A stretch of 64,000 nt of DNA, taken from Parapristionchus giblindavisi. Taxonomy: Eukaryota > Nematoda > Chromadorea > Rhabditida > Diplogasteridae. Location: assembly GCA_943737045.1 (NCBI GenBank), contig CALSFV010000219.1, forward strand, positions 868,001-932,000, in the 5' to 3' direction. Positions 23,548-35,117 of the stretch are shown in pieces (positions within the stretch are counted from its first letter, which is position 1; the number at the start of each line of letters is the position of its first letter). The notes under the pieces are model-generated. The model was not told where the DNA came from. It worked only from the letters and a program-made list of their open reading frames with translations, and did not search any database. A program made the position numbers and the translations under genes.

Positions 23548-26500
23548 AACTGAAGTGTAGATTATTCAGAATTTTTTGCTCCTTCACGTGGTATATGCTA
23601 CGGTAAGTTTAGATAAAATATTGGCGTGTCACGAATTCTTTAATGCTAAAAATGCATGGTTCAATGTTGTTAATTCGGCTGAAGTGGCCGTTGTTCAACA
23701 TGGGAACGTGCAAAATACTCAGAATTTTTTGCTCTTTCGTTTGGTATATGACACGCTGGGTCTAGCCGAAAATTTTTCATGTGAGGTATTCTTTTGCTCT
23801 TATCAGAGTGAAAGCTACTTTTGTACTTTGGGCATTGTGGAATCAACACAAGATTACAGTTTGACATGAACTGAAGTGTAGATTATTCAGAATTTTTTGC
23901 TCTTTAACGTGGTATATGCTACGATAAGTTTCGATAAAGCATTGACATGTCACGAATTCTTTATTGCCAAAAATGCATAATTCAATTTTGTTAATTCGGC
24001 TTAAGTGCCCGTTGTTCAACATGGGAACGAGCAAAATACTCAGAATTTTTTGCTCTTTCGTTTGGTATATGACACGCTGGGTCTAGCAGAAAATATTTCA
24101 TGTCAGGTATTGTTTTGGTCTTATCAGAGTGAAAGCTACTTTTGTACTTTGGGCATTGTGGAATCAACACAAGGTTACAGTTTGACATGAACTGAAGTGT
24201 AGATTATTCAGAATTTTTTGCTCTTTCACGTGGTATATGCTACGATAAGTTTAGATTAAATATTGGCGTGTCACGAATTCTTTAATGCTAAAATGCATGG
24301 TTCAATGTTGTTAATTCGGCTGGAGCGGCCGTTGTTCAACATGGAACGTTGCAAAATACTCAGAATTTTTTGCTCTTTCGTTTGGTATATGACACGCTGG
24401 GTCTAGCAGAAAATTTTTCATGTGAGGTATTCTTTTGCTCTTATCAGAGTGAAAGCTACTTTTGTACTTTGGGCATTGTGGAATCAACACAAGATTACAG
24501 TTTGACATGAACTGAAGTGTAGATTATTCAGAATTTTTTGCTCCTTCACGTGGTATATGCTACGGTAAGTTTAGATAAAATATTGGCGTGTCACGAATTC
24601 TTTAATGCTAAAAATGCATGGTTCAATGTTGTTAATTCGGCTGAAGTGGCCGTTGTTCAACATGGGAACGTGCAAAATACTCAGAATTTTTTGCTCTTTC
24701 GTTTGGTATATGACACGCTGGGTCTAGCCGAAAATTTTTCATGTGAGGTATTCTTTTGCTCTTATCAGAGTGAAAGCTACTTTTGTACTTTGGGCATTGT
24801 GGAATCAACACAAGATTACAGTTTGACATGAACTGAAGTGTAGATTATTCAGAATTTTTTGCTCTTTCACGTGGTATATGCTACGATAAGTTTAGATTAA
24901 ATATTGGCGTGTCACGAATTCTTTAATGCTAAAAATGCATGGTTCAATGTTGTTAATTCGGCTGGAGCGGCCGTTGTTCAACATGGGAACGTGCAAAATA
25001 CTCAGAGTTTTGTGCTCTTTCGTTTGGTATATGACACGCTGGGTCTAGCCGAAAATTTTTCATGTGAGGTATTCTTTTGCTCTTATCAGAGTGAAAGCTA
25101 CTTTTGTACTTTGGGCATTGTGGAATCAACACAAGATTACAGTTTGACATGAACTGAAGTGTAGATTATTCAGAATTTTTTGCTCTTTAACGTGGTATAT
25201 GCTACGATAAGTTTCGATAAAGCATTGACATGTCACGAATTCTTTATTGCCAAAAATGCATAATTCAATTTTGTTAATTCGGCTTAAGTGCCCGTTGTTC
25301 AACATGGGAACGAGCAAAATACTCAGAATTTTTTGCTCTTTCGTTTGGTATATGACACGCTGGGTCTAGCAGAAAATATTTCATGTCAGGTATTGTTTTG
25401 GTCTTATCAGAGTGAAAGCTACTTTTGTACTTTGGGCATTGTGGAATCAACACAAGGTTACAGTTTGACATGAACTGAAGTGTAGATTATTCAGAATTTT
25501 TTGCTCTTTCACGTGGTATATGCTACGATAAGTTTAGATTAAATATTGGCGTGTCACGAATTCTTTAATGCTAAAAATGCATGGTTCAATGTTGTTAATT
25601 CGGCTGGAGCGGCCGTTGTTCAACATGGAACGTTGCAAAATACTCAGAATTTTTTGCTCTTTCGTTTGGTATATGACACGCTGGGTCTAGCAGAAAATTT
25701 TTCATGTGAGGTATTCTTTTGCTCTTATCAGAGTGAAAGCTACTTTTGTACTTTGGGCATTGTGGAATCAACACAAGATTACAGTTTGACATGAACTGAA
25801 GTGTAGATTATTCAGAATTTTTTGCTCCTTCACGTGGTATATGCTACGGTAAGTTTAGATAAAATATTGGCGTGTCACGAATTCTTTAATGCTAAAAATG
25901 CATGGTTCAATGTTGTTAATTCGGCTGAAGTGGCCGTTGTTCAACATGGGAACGTGCAAAATACTCAGAATGTTTTGCTCTTTCGTTTGGTATATGACAC
26001 GCTGGGTCTAGCCGAAAATTTTTCATGTGAGGTATTCTTTTGCTCTTATCAGAGTGAAAGCTACTTTTGTACTTTGGGCATTGTGGAATCAACACAAGAT
26101 TACAGTTTGACATGAACTGAAGTGTAGATTATTCAGAATTTTTTGCTCTTTAACGTGGTATATGCTACGATAAGTTTCGATAAAGCATTGACATGTCACG
26201 AATTCTTTATTGCCAAAAATGCATAATTCAATTTTGTTAATTCGGCTTAAGTGCCCGTTGTTCAACATGGGAACGAGCAAAATACTCAGAATGTTTTGCT
26301 CTTTCGTTTGGTATATGACACGCTGGGTCTAGCAGAAAATATTTCATGTCAGGTATTGTTTTGGTCTTATCAGAGTGAAAGCTACTTTTGTACTTTGGGC
26401 ATTGTGGAATCAACACAAGGTTACAGTTTGACATGAACTGAAGTGTAGATTATTCAGAATTTTTTGCTCTTTCACGTGGTATATGCTACGATAAGTTTAG

Positions 26501-28361
26501 ATTAAATATTGGCGTGTCACGAATTCTTTAATGCTAAAAATGCATGGTTCAATGTTGTTAATTCGGCTGGAGCGGCCGTTGTTCAACATGGAACGTTGCA
26601 AAATACTCAGAATTTTTTGCTCTTTCGTTTGGTATATGACACGCTGGGTCTAGCAGAAAATTTTTCATGTGAGGTATTCTTTTGCTCTTATCAGAGTGAA
26701 AGCTACTTTTGTACTTTGGGCATTGTGGAATCAACACAAGATTACAGTTTGACATGAACTGAAGTGTAGATTATTCAGAATTTTTTGCTCCTTCACGTGG
26801 TATATGCTACGGTAAGTTTAGATAAAATATTGGCGTGTCACGAATTCTTTAATGCTAAAAATGCATGGTTCAATGTTGTTAATTCGGCTGAAGTGGCCGT
26901 TGTTCAACATGGGAACGTGCAAAATACTCAGAATTTTTTGCTCTTTCGTTTGGTATATGACACGCTGGGTCTAGCCGAAAATTTTTCATGTGAGGTATTC
27001 TTTTGCTCTTATCAGAGTGAAAGCTACTTTTGTACTTTGGGCATTGTGGAATCAACACAAGATTACAGTTTGACATGAACTGAAGTGTAGATTATTCAGA
27101 ATTTTTTGCTCTTTAACGTGGTATATGCTACGATAAGTTTCGATAAAGCATTGACATGTCACGAATTCTTTATTGCCAAAAATGCATAATTCAATTTTGT
27201 TAATTCGGCTTAAGTGCCCGTTGTTCAACATGGGAACGAGCAAAATACTCAGAATTTTTTGCTCTTTCGTTTGGTATATGACACGCTGGGTCTAGCCGAA
27301 AATTTTTCATGTGAGGTATTCTTTTGCTCTTATCAGAGTGAAAGCTACTTTTGTACTTTGGGCATTGTGGAATCAACACAAGATTACAGTTTGACATGAA
27401 CTGAAGTGTAGATTATTCAGAATTTTTTGCTCTTTCACGTGGTATATGCTACGATAAGTTTAGATTAAATATTGGCGTGTCACGAATTCTTTAATGCTAA
27501 AAATGCATGGTTCAATGTTGTTAATTCGGCTGGAGCGGCCGTTGTTCAACATGGGAACGTGCAAAATACTCAGAGTTTTGTGCTCTTTCGTTTGGTATAT
27601 GACACGCTGGGTCTAGCCGAAAATTTTTCATGTGAGGTATTCTTTTGCTCTTATCAGAGTGAAAGCTACTTTTGTACTTTGGGCATTGTGGAATCAACAC
27701 AAGATTACAGTTTGACATGAACTGAAGTGTAGATTATTCAGAATTTTTTGCTCTTTAACGTGGTATATGCTACGATAAGTTTCGATAAAGCATTGACATG
27801 TCACGAATTCTTTATTGCCAAAAATGCATAATTCAATTTTGTTAATTCGGCTTAAGTGCCCGTTGTTCAACATGGGAACGAGCAAAATACTCAGAATTTT
27901 TTGCTCTTTCGTTTGGTATATGACACGCTGGGTCTAGCAGAAAATATTTCATGTCAGGTATTGTTTTGGTCTTATCAGAGTGAAAGCTACTTTTGTACTT
28001 TGGGCATTGTGGAATCAACACAAGGTTACAGTTTGACATGAACTGAAGTGTAGATTATTCAGAATTTTTTGCTCTTTCACGTGGTATATGCTACGATAAG
28101 TTTAGATTAAATATTGGCGTGTCACGAATTCTTTAATGCTAAAAATGCATGGTTCAATGTTGTTAATTCGGCTGGAGCGGCCGTTGTTCAACATGGAACG
28201 TTGCAAAATACTCAGAATTTTTTGCTCTTTCGTTTGGTATATGACACGCTGGGTCTAGCAGAAAATTTTTCATGTGAGGTATTCTTTTGCTCTTATCAGA
28301 GTGAAAGCTACTTTTGTACTTTGGGCATTGTGGAATCAACACAAGATTACAGTTTGACATG

Positions 28362-29003
28362 AACTGAAGTGTAGATTATTCAGAATTTTTTGCTCCTTCA
28401 CGTGGTATATGCTACGGTATGTTTAGATAAAATATTGGCGTGTCACGAATTCTTTAATGCTAAAAATGCATGGTTCAATGTTGTTAATTCGGCTGAAGTG
28501 GCCGTTGTTCAACATGGGAACGTGCAAAATACTCAGAATTTTTTGCTCTTTCGTTTGGTATATGACACGCTGGGTCTAGCCGAAAATTTTTCATGTGAGG
28601 TATTCTTTTGCTCTTATCAGAGTGAAAGCTACTTTTGTACTTTGGGCATTGTGGAATCAACACAAGATTACAGTTTGACATGAACTGAAGTGTAGATTAT
28701 TCAGAATTTTTTGCTCCTTCACGTGGTATATGCTACGGTATGTTTAGATAAAATATTGGCGTGTCACGAATTCTTTAATGCTAAAAATGCATGGTTCAAT
28801 GTTGTTAATTCGGCTGAAGTGGCCGTTGTTCAACATGGGAACGTGCAAAATACTCAGAATTTTTTGCTCTTTCGTTTGGTATATGACACGCTGGGTCTAG
28901 CCGAAAATTTTTCATGTGAGGTATTCTTTTGCTCTTATCAGAGTGAAAGCTACTTTTGTACTTTGGGCATTGTGGAATCAACACAAGATTACAGTTTGAC
29001 ATG
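28362..29003. repeat. Tandem pair of B monomers with private gtatgtttag variant
   Basis: Two adjacent B units both read acggtatgtttag where most read acggtaagtttag. The same variant is seen at 22360 and 30350. The adjacent pair looks like a single-monomer tandem duplication. Confidence 0.7.
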
Positions 29004-31027
29004 AACTGAAGTGTAGATTATTCAGAATTTTTTGCTCTTTCACGTGGTATATGCTACGATAAGTTTAGATTAAATATTGGCGTGTCACGAATTCTTTAAT
29101 GCTAAAAATGCATGGTTCAATGTTGTTAATTCGGCTGGAGCGGCCGTTGTTCAACATGGGAACGTGCAAAATACTCAGAGTTTTGTGCTCTTTCGTTTGG
29201 TATATGACACGCTGGGTCTAGCCGAAAATTTTTCATGTGAGGTATTCTTTTGCTCTTATCAGAGTGAAAGCTACTTTTGTACTTTGGGCATTGTGGAATC
29301 AACACAAGATTACAGTTTGACATGAACTGAAGTGTAGATTATTCAGAATTTTTTGCTCTTTCACGTGGAATATGCTACGATAAGTTTCGATTAAATATTG
29401 GCGTGTCACGAATTCTTTAATGCTAAAAATGCATGGTTCAATGTTGTTAATTCGGCTGAAGTGGCCGTTGTTCAACATGGGAACGTGCAAAATACTCAGT
29501 TTTGTGCTCTTTCGTTTGGTATATGACACGCTGGGTCTAGCGGAAAATTTTTCATGTGAGCTATTCTTTTGCTCTTATCAGAGTGAAAGCTACTTTTGTA
29601 CTTTGGGCATTGTGGAATCAACACAAGATTACAGTTTGACATGAACTGAAGTGTAGATTATTCAGAATGTTTTGCTCTTTCACGTGGTATATGCTACGAT
29701 AAGTTTAGATTAAATATTGGCGTGTCACGAATTCTTTAATGCTAAAAATGCATGGTTCAATGTTGTTAATTCGGCTGAAGTGGCCGTTGTTCAACATGGG
29801 AACGTGCAAAATACTCAGAGTTTTGTGCTCTTTCGTTTGGTATATGACACGCTGGGTCTAGCAGAAAATATTTCATGTCAGGTATTCTTTTGCTCTTATC
29901 AGAGTGAAAGCTACTTTTGTACTTTGGGCATTGTGGAATCAACACAAGATTACAGTTTGACATGAACTGAAGTGTAGATTATTCAGAATTTTTTGCTCTT
30001 TCACGTGGTATATGCTACGATAAGTTTCGATTAAATATTGGCGTGTCACGAATTCTTTAATGCTAAAAATGCATGGTTCAATGTTGTTAATTCGGCTGAA
30101 GTGGCCGTTGTTCAACATGGGAACGTGCAAAATACTCAGAATTTTTTGCTCTTTCGTTTGGTATATGACACGCTGGGTCTAGCCGAAAATTTTTCATGTG
30201 AGGTATTCTTTTGCTCTTATCAGAGTGAAAGCTACTTTTGTACTTTGGGCATTGTGGAATCAACACAAGATTACAGTTTGACATGAACTGAAGTGTAGAT
30301 TATTCAGAATTTTTTGCTCCTTCACGTGGTATATGCTACGGTATGTTTAGATAAAATATTGGCGTGTCACGAATTCTTTAATGCTAAAAATGCATGGTTC
30401 AATGTTGTTAATTCGGCTGAAGTGGCCGTTGTTCAACATGGGAACGTGCAAAATACTCAGAATTTTTTGCTCTTTCGTTTGGTATATGACACGCTGGGTC
30501 TAGCCGAAAATTTTTCATGTGAGGTATTCTTTTGCTCTTATCAGAGTGAAAGCTACTTTTGTACTTTGGGCATTGTGGAATCAACACAAGATTACAGTTT
30601 GACATGAACTGAAGTGTAGATTATTCAGAATTTTTTGCTCTTTCACGTGGTATATGCTACGATAAGTTTAGATTAAATATTGGCGTGTCACGAATTCTTT
30701 AATGCTAAAAATGCATGGTTCAATGTTGTTAATTCGGCTGAAGTGGCCGTTGTTCAACATGGGAACGTGCAAAATACTCAGAGTTTTGTGCTCTTTCGTT
30801 TGGTATATGACACGCTGGGTCTAGCCGAAAATTTTTCATGTGAGGTATTCTTTTGCTCTTATCAGAGTGAAAGCTACTTTTGTACTTTGGGCATTGTGGA
30901 ATCAACACAAGATTACAGTTTGACATGAACTGAAGTGTAGATTATTCAGAATTTTTTGCTCTTTCACGTGGAATATGCTACGATAAGTTTCGATTAAATA
31001 TTGGCGTGTCACGAATTCTTTAATGCT

Positions 31028-31032
31028 AAAAA
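31028..31032. repeat. Target-site duplication AAAAA, left copy
   Basis: Five As directly before the left inverted repeat; the partner is 31366-31370. Uninterrupted monomers have one run of five As here (gctaaaaatgc). Confidence 0.75.
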
Positions 31033-31048
31033 CACGGCGGCTCAATGA
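31033..31048. repeat. Left terminal inverted repeat
   Basis: 16 bp beginning cacggcgg. It matches the inverse of 31350-31365 at 15 of 16 positions (c/t mismatch at the ninth base). Confidence 0.85.
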
Positions 31049-31209
31049 TAGTAACTAAGAAGCTCTTGCCTGAGAAAGAAAGTATCGCAAACTGAGTGAT
31101 GATAAGCAGTAAAACATCTAGGTTCTCCCAGCGCGAAAGTTGATTACGGTTTATCTGGGCGCTCGCTTCTGACTAGACCTATCATCGAGTTTTACGGTTC
31201 GCGAGACAT

Positions 31210-31281
31210 ACCGAGATGGCTTAGTGGATAGAGCTTTTGTTTAGCGATCCGAACCTCGTAGGTTCGAATCCCGCCCAGTGC
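31210..31281 (+). ncRNA. tRNA-like region (degenerate tRNA or SINE head)
   Basis: Contains a tRNA-style D arm, with ggct and gagc placed to pair around the loop tagtggata, and a T loop ttcgaat in a weak stem. The two lie at normal tRNA spacing. The acceptor ends (accgaga and ccagtgc) do not pair, and the anticodon stem has mismatches. It is therefore unlikely to be a working tRNA. On a naive alignment the anticodon would read AGC, which I do not trust given the broken stem. It is best read as tRNA-derived sequence serving as a Pol III promoter inside the mobile element. Confidence 0.55.
31217..31271 (+). promoter_or_regulatory. Internal RNA polymerase III promoter (A box and B box)
   Basis: A box tggcttagtgg at 31217-31227 and B box ggttcgaatcc at 31261-31271. 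Both fit the type 2 Pol III consensus, the B box exactly. The start-to-start spacing of 44 bp is that of a tRNA without an intron. It could drive transcription through the right part of the element. Confidence 0.65.
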
Positions 31282-31297
31282 AAATCAACTTTGCCTA

Positions 31298-31302
31298 TTT
31301 TT
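31298..31302 (+). terminator. Possible Pol III terminator (T5)
   Basis: Run of five Ts about 27 bp after the B box. It would end a Pol III transcript of roughly 90 nt inside the element, before the right inverted repeat. Confidence 0.45.
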
Positions 31303-31349
31303 CGTAATGCAAGAGCCTTCAAGCCAAAGTTAAATGTAGGTATTTCTCT

Positions 31350-31365
31350 TCATTGAACCGCCGTG
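31350..31365. repeat. Right terminal inverted repeat
   Basis: 16 bp ending gccgtg, inverse of the left end. A second inverted motif lies further in: gctcttgc at 31062-31069 and gcaagagc at 31309-31316, at unequal distances from the two ends. Confidence 0.85.
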
Positions 31366-31370
31366 AAAAA
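31366..31370. repeat. Target-site duplication AAAAA, right copy
   Basis: Second copy of the 5-bp duplication, followed directly by normal monomer sequence tgcatggttc. Confidence 0.75.
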
Positions 31371-32228
31371 TGCATGGTTCAATGTTGTTAATTCGGCTGA
31401 AGTGGCCGTTGTTCAACATGGGAACGTGCAAAATACTCAGAGTTTTGTGCTCTTTCGTTTGGTATATGACACGCTGGGTCTAGCCGAAAATTTTTCATGT
31501 GAGGTATTCTTTTGCTCTTATCAGAGTGAAAGCTACTTTTGTACTTTGGGCATTGTGGAATCAACACAAGATTACAGTTTGACATGAACTGAAGTGTAGA
31601 TTATTCAGAATTTTTTGCTCTTTCACGTGGTATATGCTACGATAAGTTTCGATTAAATATTGGCGTGTCACGAATTCTTTAATGCTAAAAATGCATGGTT
31701 CAATGTTGTTAATTCGGCTGAAGTGGCCGTTGTTCAACATGGGAACGTGCAAAATACTCAGAATTTTTTGCTCTTTCGTTTGGTATATGACACGCTGGGT
31801 CTAGCCGAAAATTTTTCATGTGAGGTATTCTTTTGCTCTTATCAGAGTGAAAGCTACTTTTGTACTTTGGGCATTGTGGAATCAACACAAGATTACAGTT
31901 TGACATGAACTGAAGTGTAGATTATTCAGAATTTTTTGCTCTTTCACGTGGTATATGCTACGATAAGTTTAGATTAAATATTGGCGTGTCACGAATTCTT
32001 TAATGCTAAAAATGCATGGTTCAATGTTGTTAATTCGGCTGAAGTGGCCGTTGTTCAACATGGGAACGTGCAAAATACTCAGAGTTTTGTGCTCTTTCGT
32101 TTGGTATATGACACGCTGGGTCTAGCAGAAAATATTTCATGTCAGGTATTGTTTTGGTCTTATCAGAGTGAAAGCTACTTTTGTACTTTGGGCATTGTGG
32201 AATCAACACAAGATTACAGTTTGACATG

Positions 32229-35117
32229 AACTGAAGTGTAGATTATTCAGAATTTTTTGCTCTTTCACGTGGTATATGCTACGATAAGTTTAGATTAAAT
32301 ATTGGCGTGTCACGAATTCTTTAATGCTAAAAATGCATGGTTCAATGTTGTTAATTCGGCTGAAGTGGCCGTTGTTCAACGTGGGAACGTGCAAAATACT
32401 CAGAGTTTTGTGCTCTTTCGTTTGGTATATGACACGCTGGGTCTAGCAGAAAATATTTCATGTCAGGTATTGTTTTGGTCTTATCAGAGTGAAAGCTACT
32501 TTTGTACTTTGGACATTGTGGAATCAACACAAGGTTACAGTTTGACATGAACTGAAGTGTAGATTATTCAGAATTTTTTGCTCTTTCACGTGGTATATGC
32601 TACGATAAGTTTAGATTAAATATTGGCGTGTCACGAATTCTTTAATGCTAAAAATGCATGGTTCAATGTTGTTAATTCGGCTGAAGTGGCCGTTGTTCAA
32701 CATGGGAACGTGCAAAATACTCAGAGTTTTGTGCTCTTTCGTTTGGTATATGACACGCTGGGTCTAGCAGAAAATATTTCATGTCAGGTATTGTTTTGGT
32801 CTTATCAGAGTGAAAGCTACTTTTGTACTTTGGGCATTGTGGAATCAACACAAGGTTACAGTTTGACATGAACTGAAGTGTAGATTATTCAGAATTTTTT
32901 GCTCTTTCACGTGGTATATGCTACGATAAGTTTAGATTAAATATTGGCGTGTCACGAATTCTTTAATGCTAAAAATGCATGGTTCAATGTTGTTAATTCG
33001 GCTGGAGCGGCCGTTGTTCAACATGGAACGTTGCAAAATACTCAGAATTTTTTGCTCTTTCGTTTGGTATATGACACGCTGGGTCTAGCAGAAAATTTTT
33101 CATGTGAGGTATTCTTTTGCTCCTATCAGAGTGAAAGCTACTTTTGTACTTTGGGCATTGTGGAATCAACACAAGATTACAGTTTGACATGAACTGAAGT
33201 GTAGATTATTCAGAATTTTTTGCTCTTTCACGTGGTATATGCTACGATAAGTTTAGATTAAATATTGGCGTGTCACGAATTCTTTAATGCTAAAAATGCA
33301 TGGTTCAATGTTGTTAATTCGGCTGAAGTGGCCGTTGTTCAACATGGGAACGTGCAAAATACTCAGAGTTTTGTGCTCTTTCGTTTGGTATATGACACGC
33401 TGGGTCTAGCAGAAAATATTTCATGTCAGGTATTGTTTTGGTCTTATCAGAGTGAAAGCTACTTTTGTACTTTGGGCATTGTGGAATCAACACAAGGTTA
33501 CAGTTTGACATGAACTGAAGTGTAGATTATTCAGAATTTTTTGCTCTTTCACGTGGTATATGCTACGATAAGTTTAGATTAAATATTGGCGTGTCACGAA
33601 TTCTTTAATGCTAAAAATGCATGGTTCAATGTTGTTAATTCGGCTGAAGTGGCCGTTGTTCAACATGGGAACGTGCAAAATACTCAGAGTTTTGTGCTCT
33701 TTCGTTTGGTATATGACACGCTGGGTCTAGCAGAAAATATTTCATGTCAGGTATTGTTTTGGTCTTATCAGAGTGAAAGCTACTTTTGTACTTTGGGCAT
33801 TGTGGAATCAACACAAGGTTACAGTTTGACATGAACTGAAGTGTAGATTATTCAGAATTTTTTGCTCTTTCACGTGGTATATGCTACGATAAGTTTAGAT
33901 TAAATATTGGCGTGTCACGAATTCTTTAATGCTAAAAATGCATGGTTCAATGTTGTTAATTCGGCTGGAGCGGCCGTTGTTCAACATGGAACGTTGCAAA
34001 ATACTCAGAATTTTTTGCTCTTTCGTTTGGTATATGACACGCTGGGTCTAGCCGAAAATTTTTCATGTGAGGTATTCTTTTGCTCTTATCAGAGTGAAAG
34101 CTACTTTTGTACTTTGGGCATTGTGGAATCAACACAAGATTACAGTTTGACATGAACTGAAGTGTAGATTATTCAGAATTTTTTGCTCTTTCACGTGGAA
34201 TATGCTACGATAAGTTTCGATTAAATATTGGCGTGTCACGAATTCTTTAATGCTAAAAATGCATGGTTCAATGTTGTTAATTCGGCTGAAGTGGCCGTTG
34301 TTCAACATGGGAACGTGCAAAATACTCAGAGTTTTGTGCTCTTTCGTTTGGTATATGACACGCTGGGTCTAGCAGAAAATATTTCATGTCAGGTATTGTT
34401 TTGGTCTTATCAGAGTGAAAGCTACTTTTGTACTTTGGGCATTGTGGAATCAACACAAGGTTACAGTTTGACATGAACTGAAGTGTAGATTATTCAGAAT
34501 TTTTTGCTCTTTCACGTGGTATATGCTACGATAAGTTTAGATTAAATATTGGCGTGTCACGAATTCTTTAATGCTAAAAATGCATGGTTCAATGTTGTTA
34601 ATTCGGCTGAAGTGGCCGTTGTTCAACATGGGAACGTGCAAAATACTCAGAGTTTTGTGCTCTTTCGTTTGGTATATGACACGCTGGGTCTAGCAGAAAA
34701 TATTTCATGTCAGGTATTGTTTTGGTCTTATCAGAGTGAAAGCTACTTTTGTACTTTGGGCATTGTGGAATCAACACAAGGTTACAGTTTGACATGAACT
34801 GAAGTGTAGATTATTCAGAATTTTTTGCTCTTTCACGTGGTATATGCTACGATAAGTTTAGATTAAATATTGGCGTGTCACGAATTCTTTAATGCTAAAA
34901 ATGCATGGTTCAATGTTGTTAATTCGGCTGGAGCGGCCGTTGTTCAACATGGAACGTTGCAAAATACTCAGAATTTTTTGCTCTTTCGTTTGGTATATGA
35001 CACGCTGGGTCTAGCAGAAAATTTTTCATGTGAGGTATTCTTTTGCTCCTATCAGAGTGAAAGCTACTTTTGTACTTTGGGCATTGTGGAATCAACACAA
35101 GATTACAGTTTGACATG
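32229..35117. repeat. 963-bp trimeric higher-order repeat, three copies
   Basis: Three successive copies (32229-33191, 33192-34154, 34155-35117) of two D/C chimeric monomers followed by one A monomer. The A units of copies 1 and 3 share gctcctatcag; that of copy 2 reads gctcttatcag and has the gccgaaaat second half. So the middle copy has been partly replaced by B-like sequence. Confidence 0.85.

Larger units (their letters stand above)
1..31032. repeat. Satellite array, left segment (321-bp monomers)
   Basis: Head-to-tail satellite units, all in one orientation. Taking the unit to start at aactgaagtgtag, monomers begin at 1, 280, 601, 922, 1243 and so on, with a 321-bp step and occasional 279-bp units. 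Copies are very alike and differ by class-specific substitutions: A (ggagcggcc with ggaacgttgc), B (gaagtggcc with gggaacgtgc), C (ttaagtgccc with gaacgagc, then aaaatatttc and ttgttttggtc) and D (like A or B but cagagttttgtgc). Private indels include a 320-bp monomer (one A lost near 24290) and a 319-bp monomer (AG lost near 29499). One EcoRI-type site, gaattc, occurs in each full-length unit. I see no gene, promoter or RNA gene here. Function is unknown; a centromeric, heterochromatic or germline-restricted role is possible but not shown. Confidence 0.97.
31033..31365. mobile_element. 333-bp non-autonomous element with TIRs and tRNA-like core
   Basis: The satellite breaks after gctaaaaa at 31032 and resumes with aaaaatgcatgg at 31366. 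The foreign segment begins cacggcggctcaatga and ends with the inverse, tcattgaaccgccgtg: 16-bp terminal inverted repeats with one mismatch. Flanking AAAAA on both sides, against a single AAAAA in intact monomers, gives a 5-bp target duplication. The net 338-bp gain equals 333 + 5, so the insertion is clean. No protein frame of note lies inside. The interior holds a tRNA-like region with Pol III boxes. Ends starting CAC and a 5-bp duplication would fit a Transib-type DNA transposon, but that family usually targets GC-rich sites, so the superfamily is unassigned. A SINE lodged inside a MITE is an alternative. Confidence 0.8.

Noticed and set aside
1..31032. CRISPR array, because of regular repeats
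   Set aside because: There are no short repeats separated by unique spacers; the whole 321-bp unit repeats, and no cas-like gene is present.
31210..31281. Functional tRNA gene
   Set aside because: The acceptor stem does not pair and the anticodon stem has mismatches. Only the promoter boxes and D/T arms are tRNA-like.
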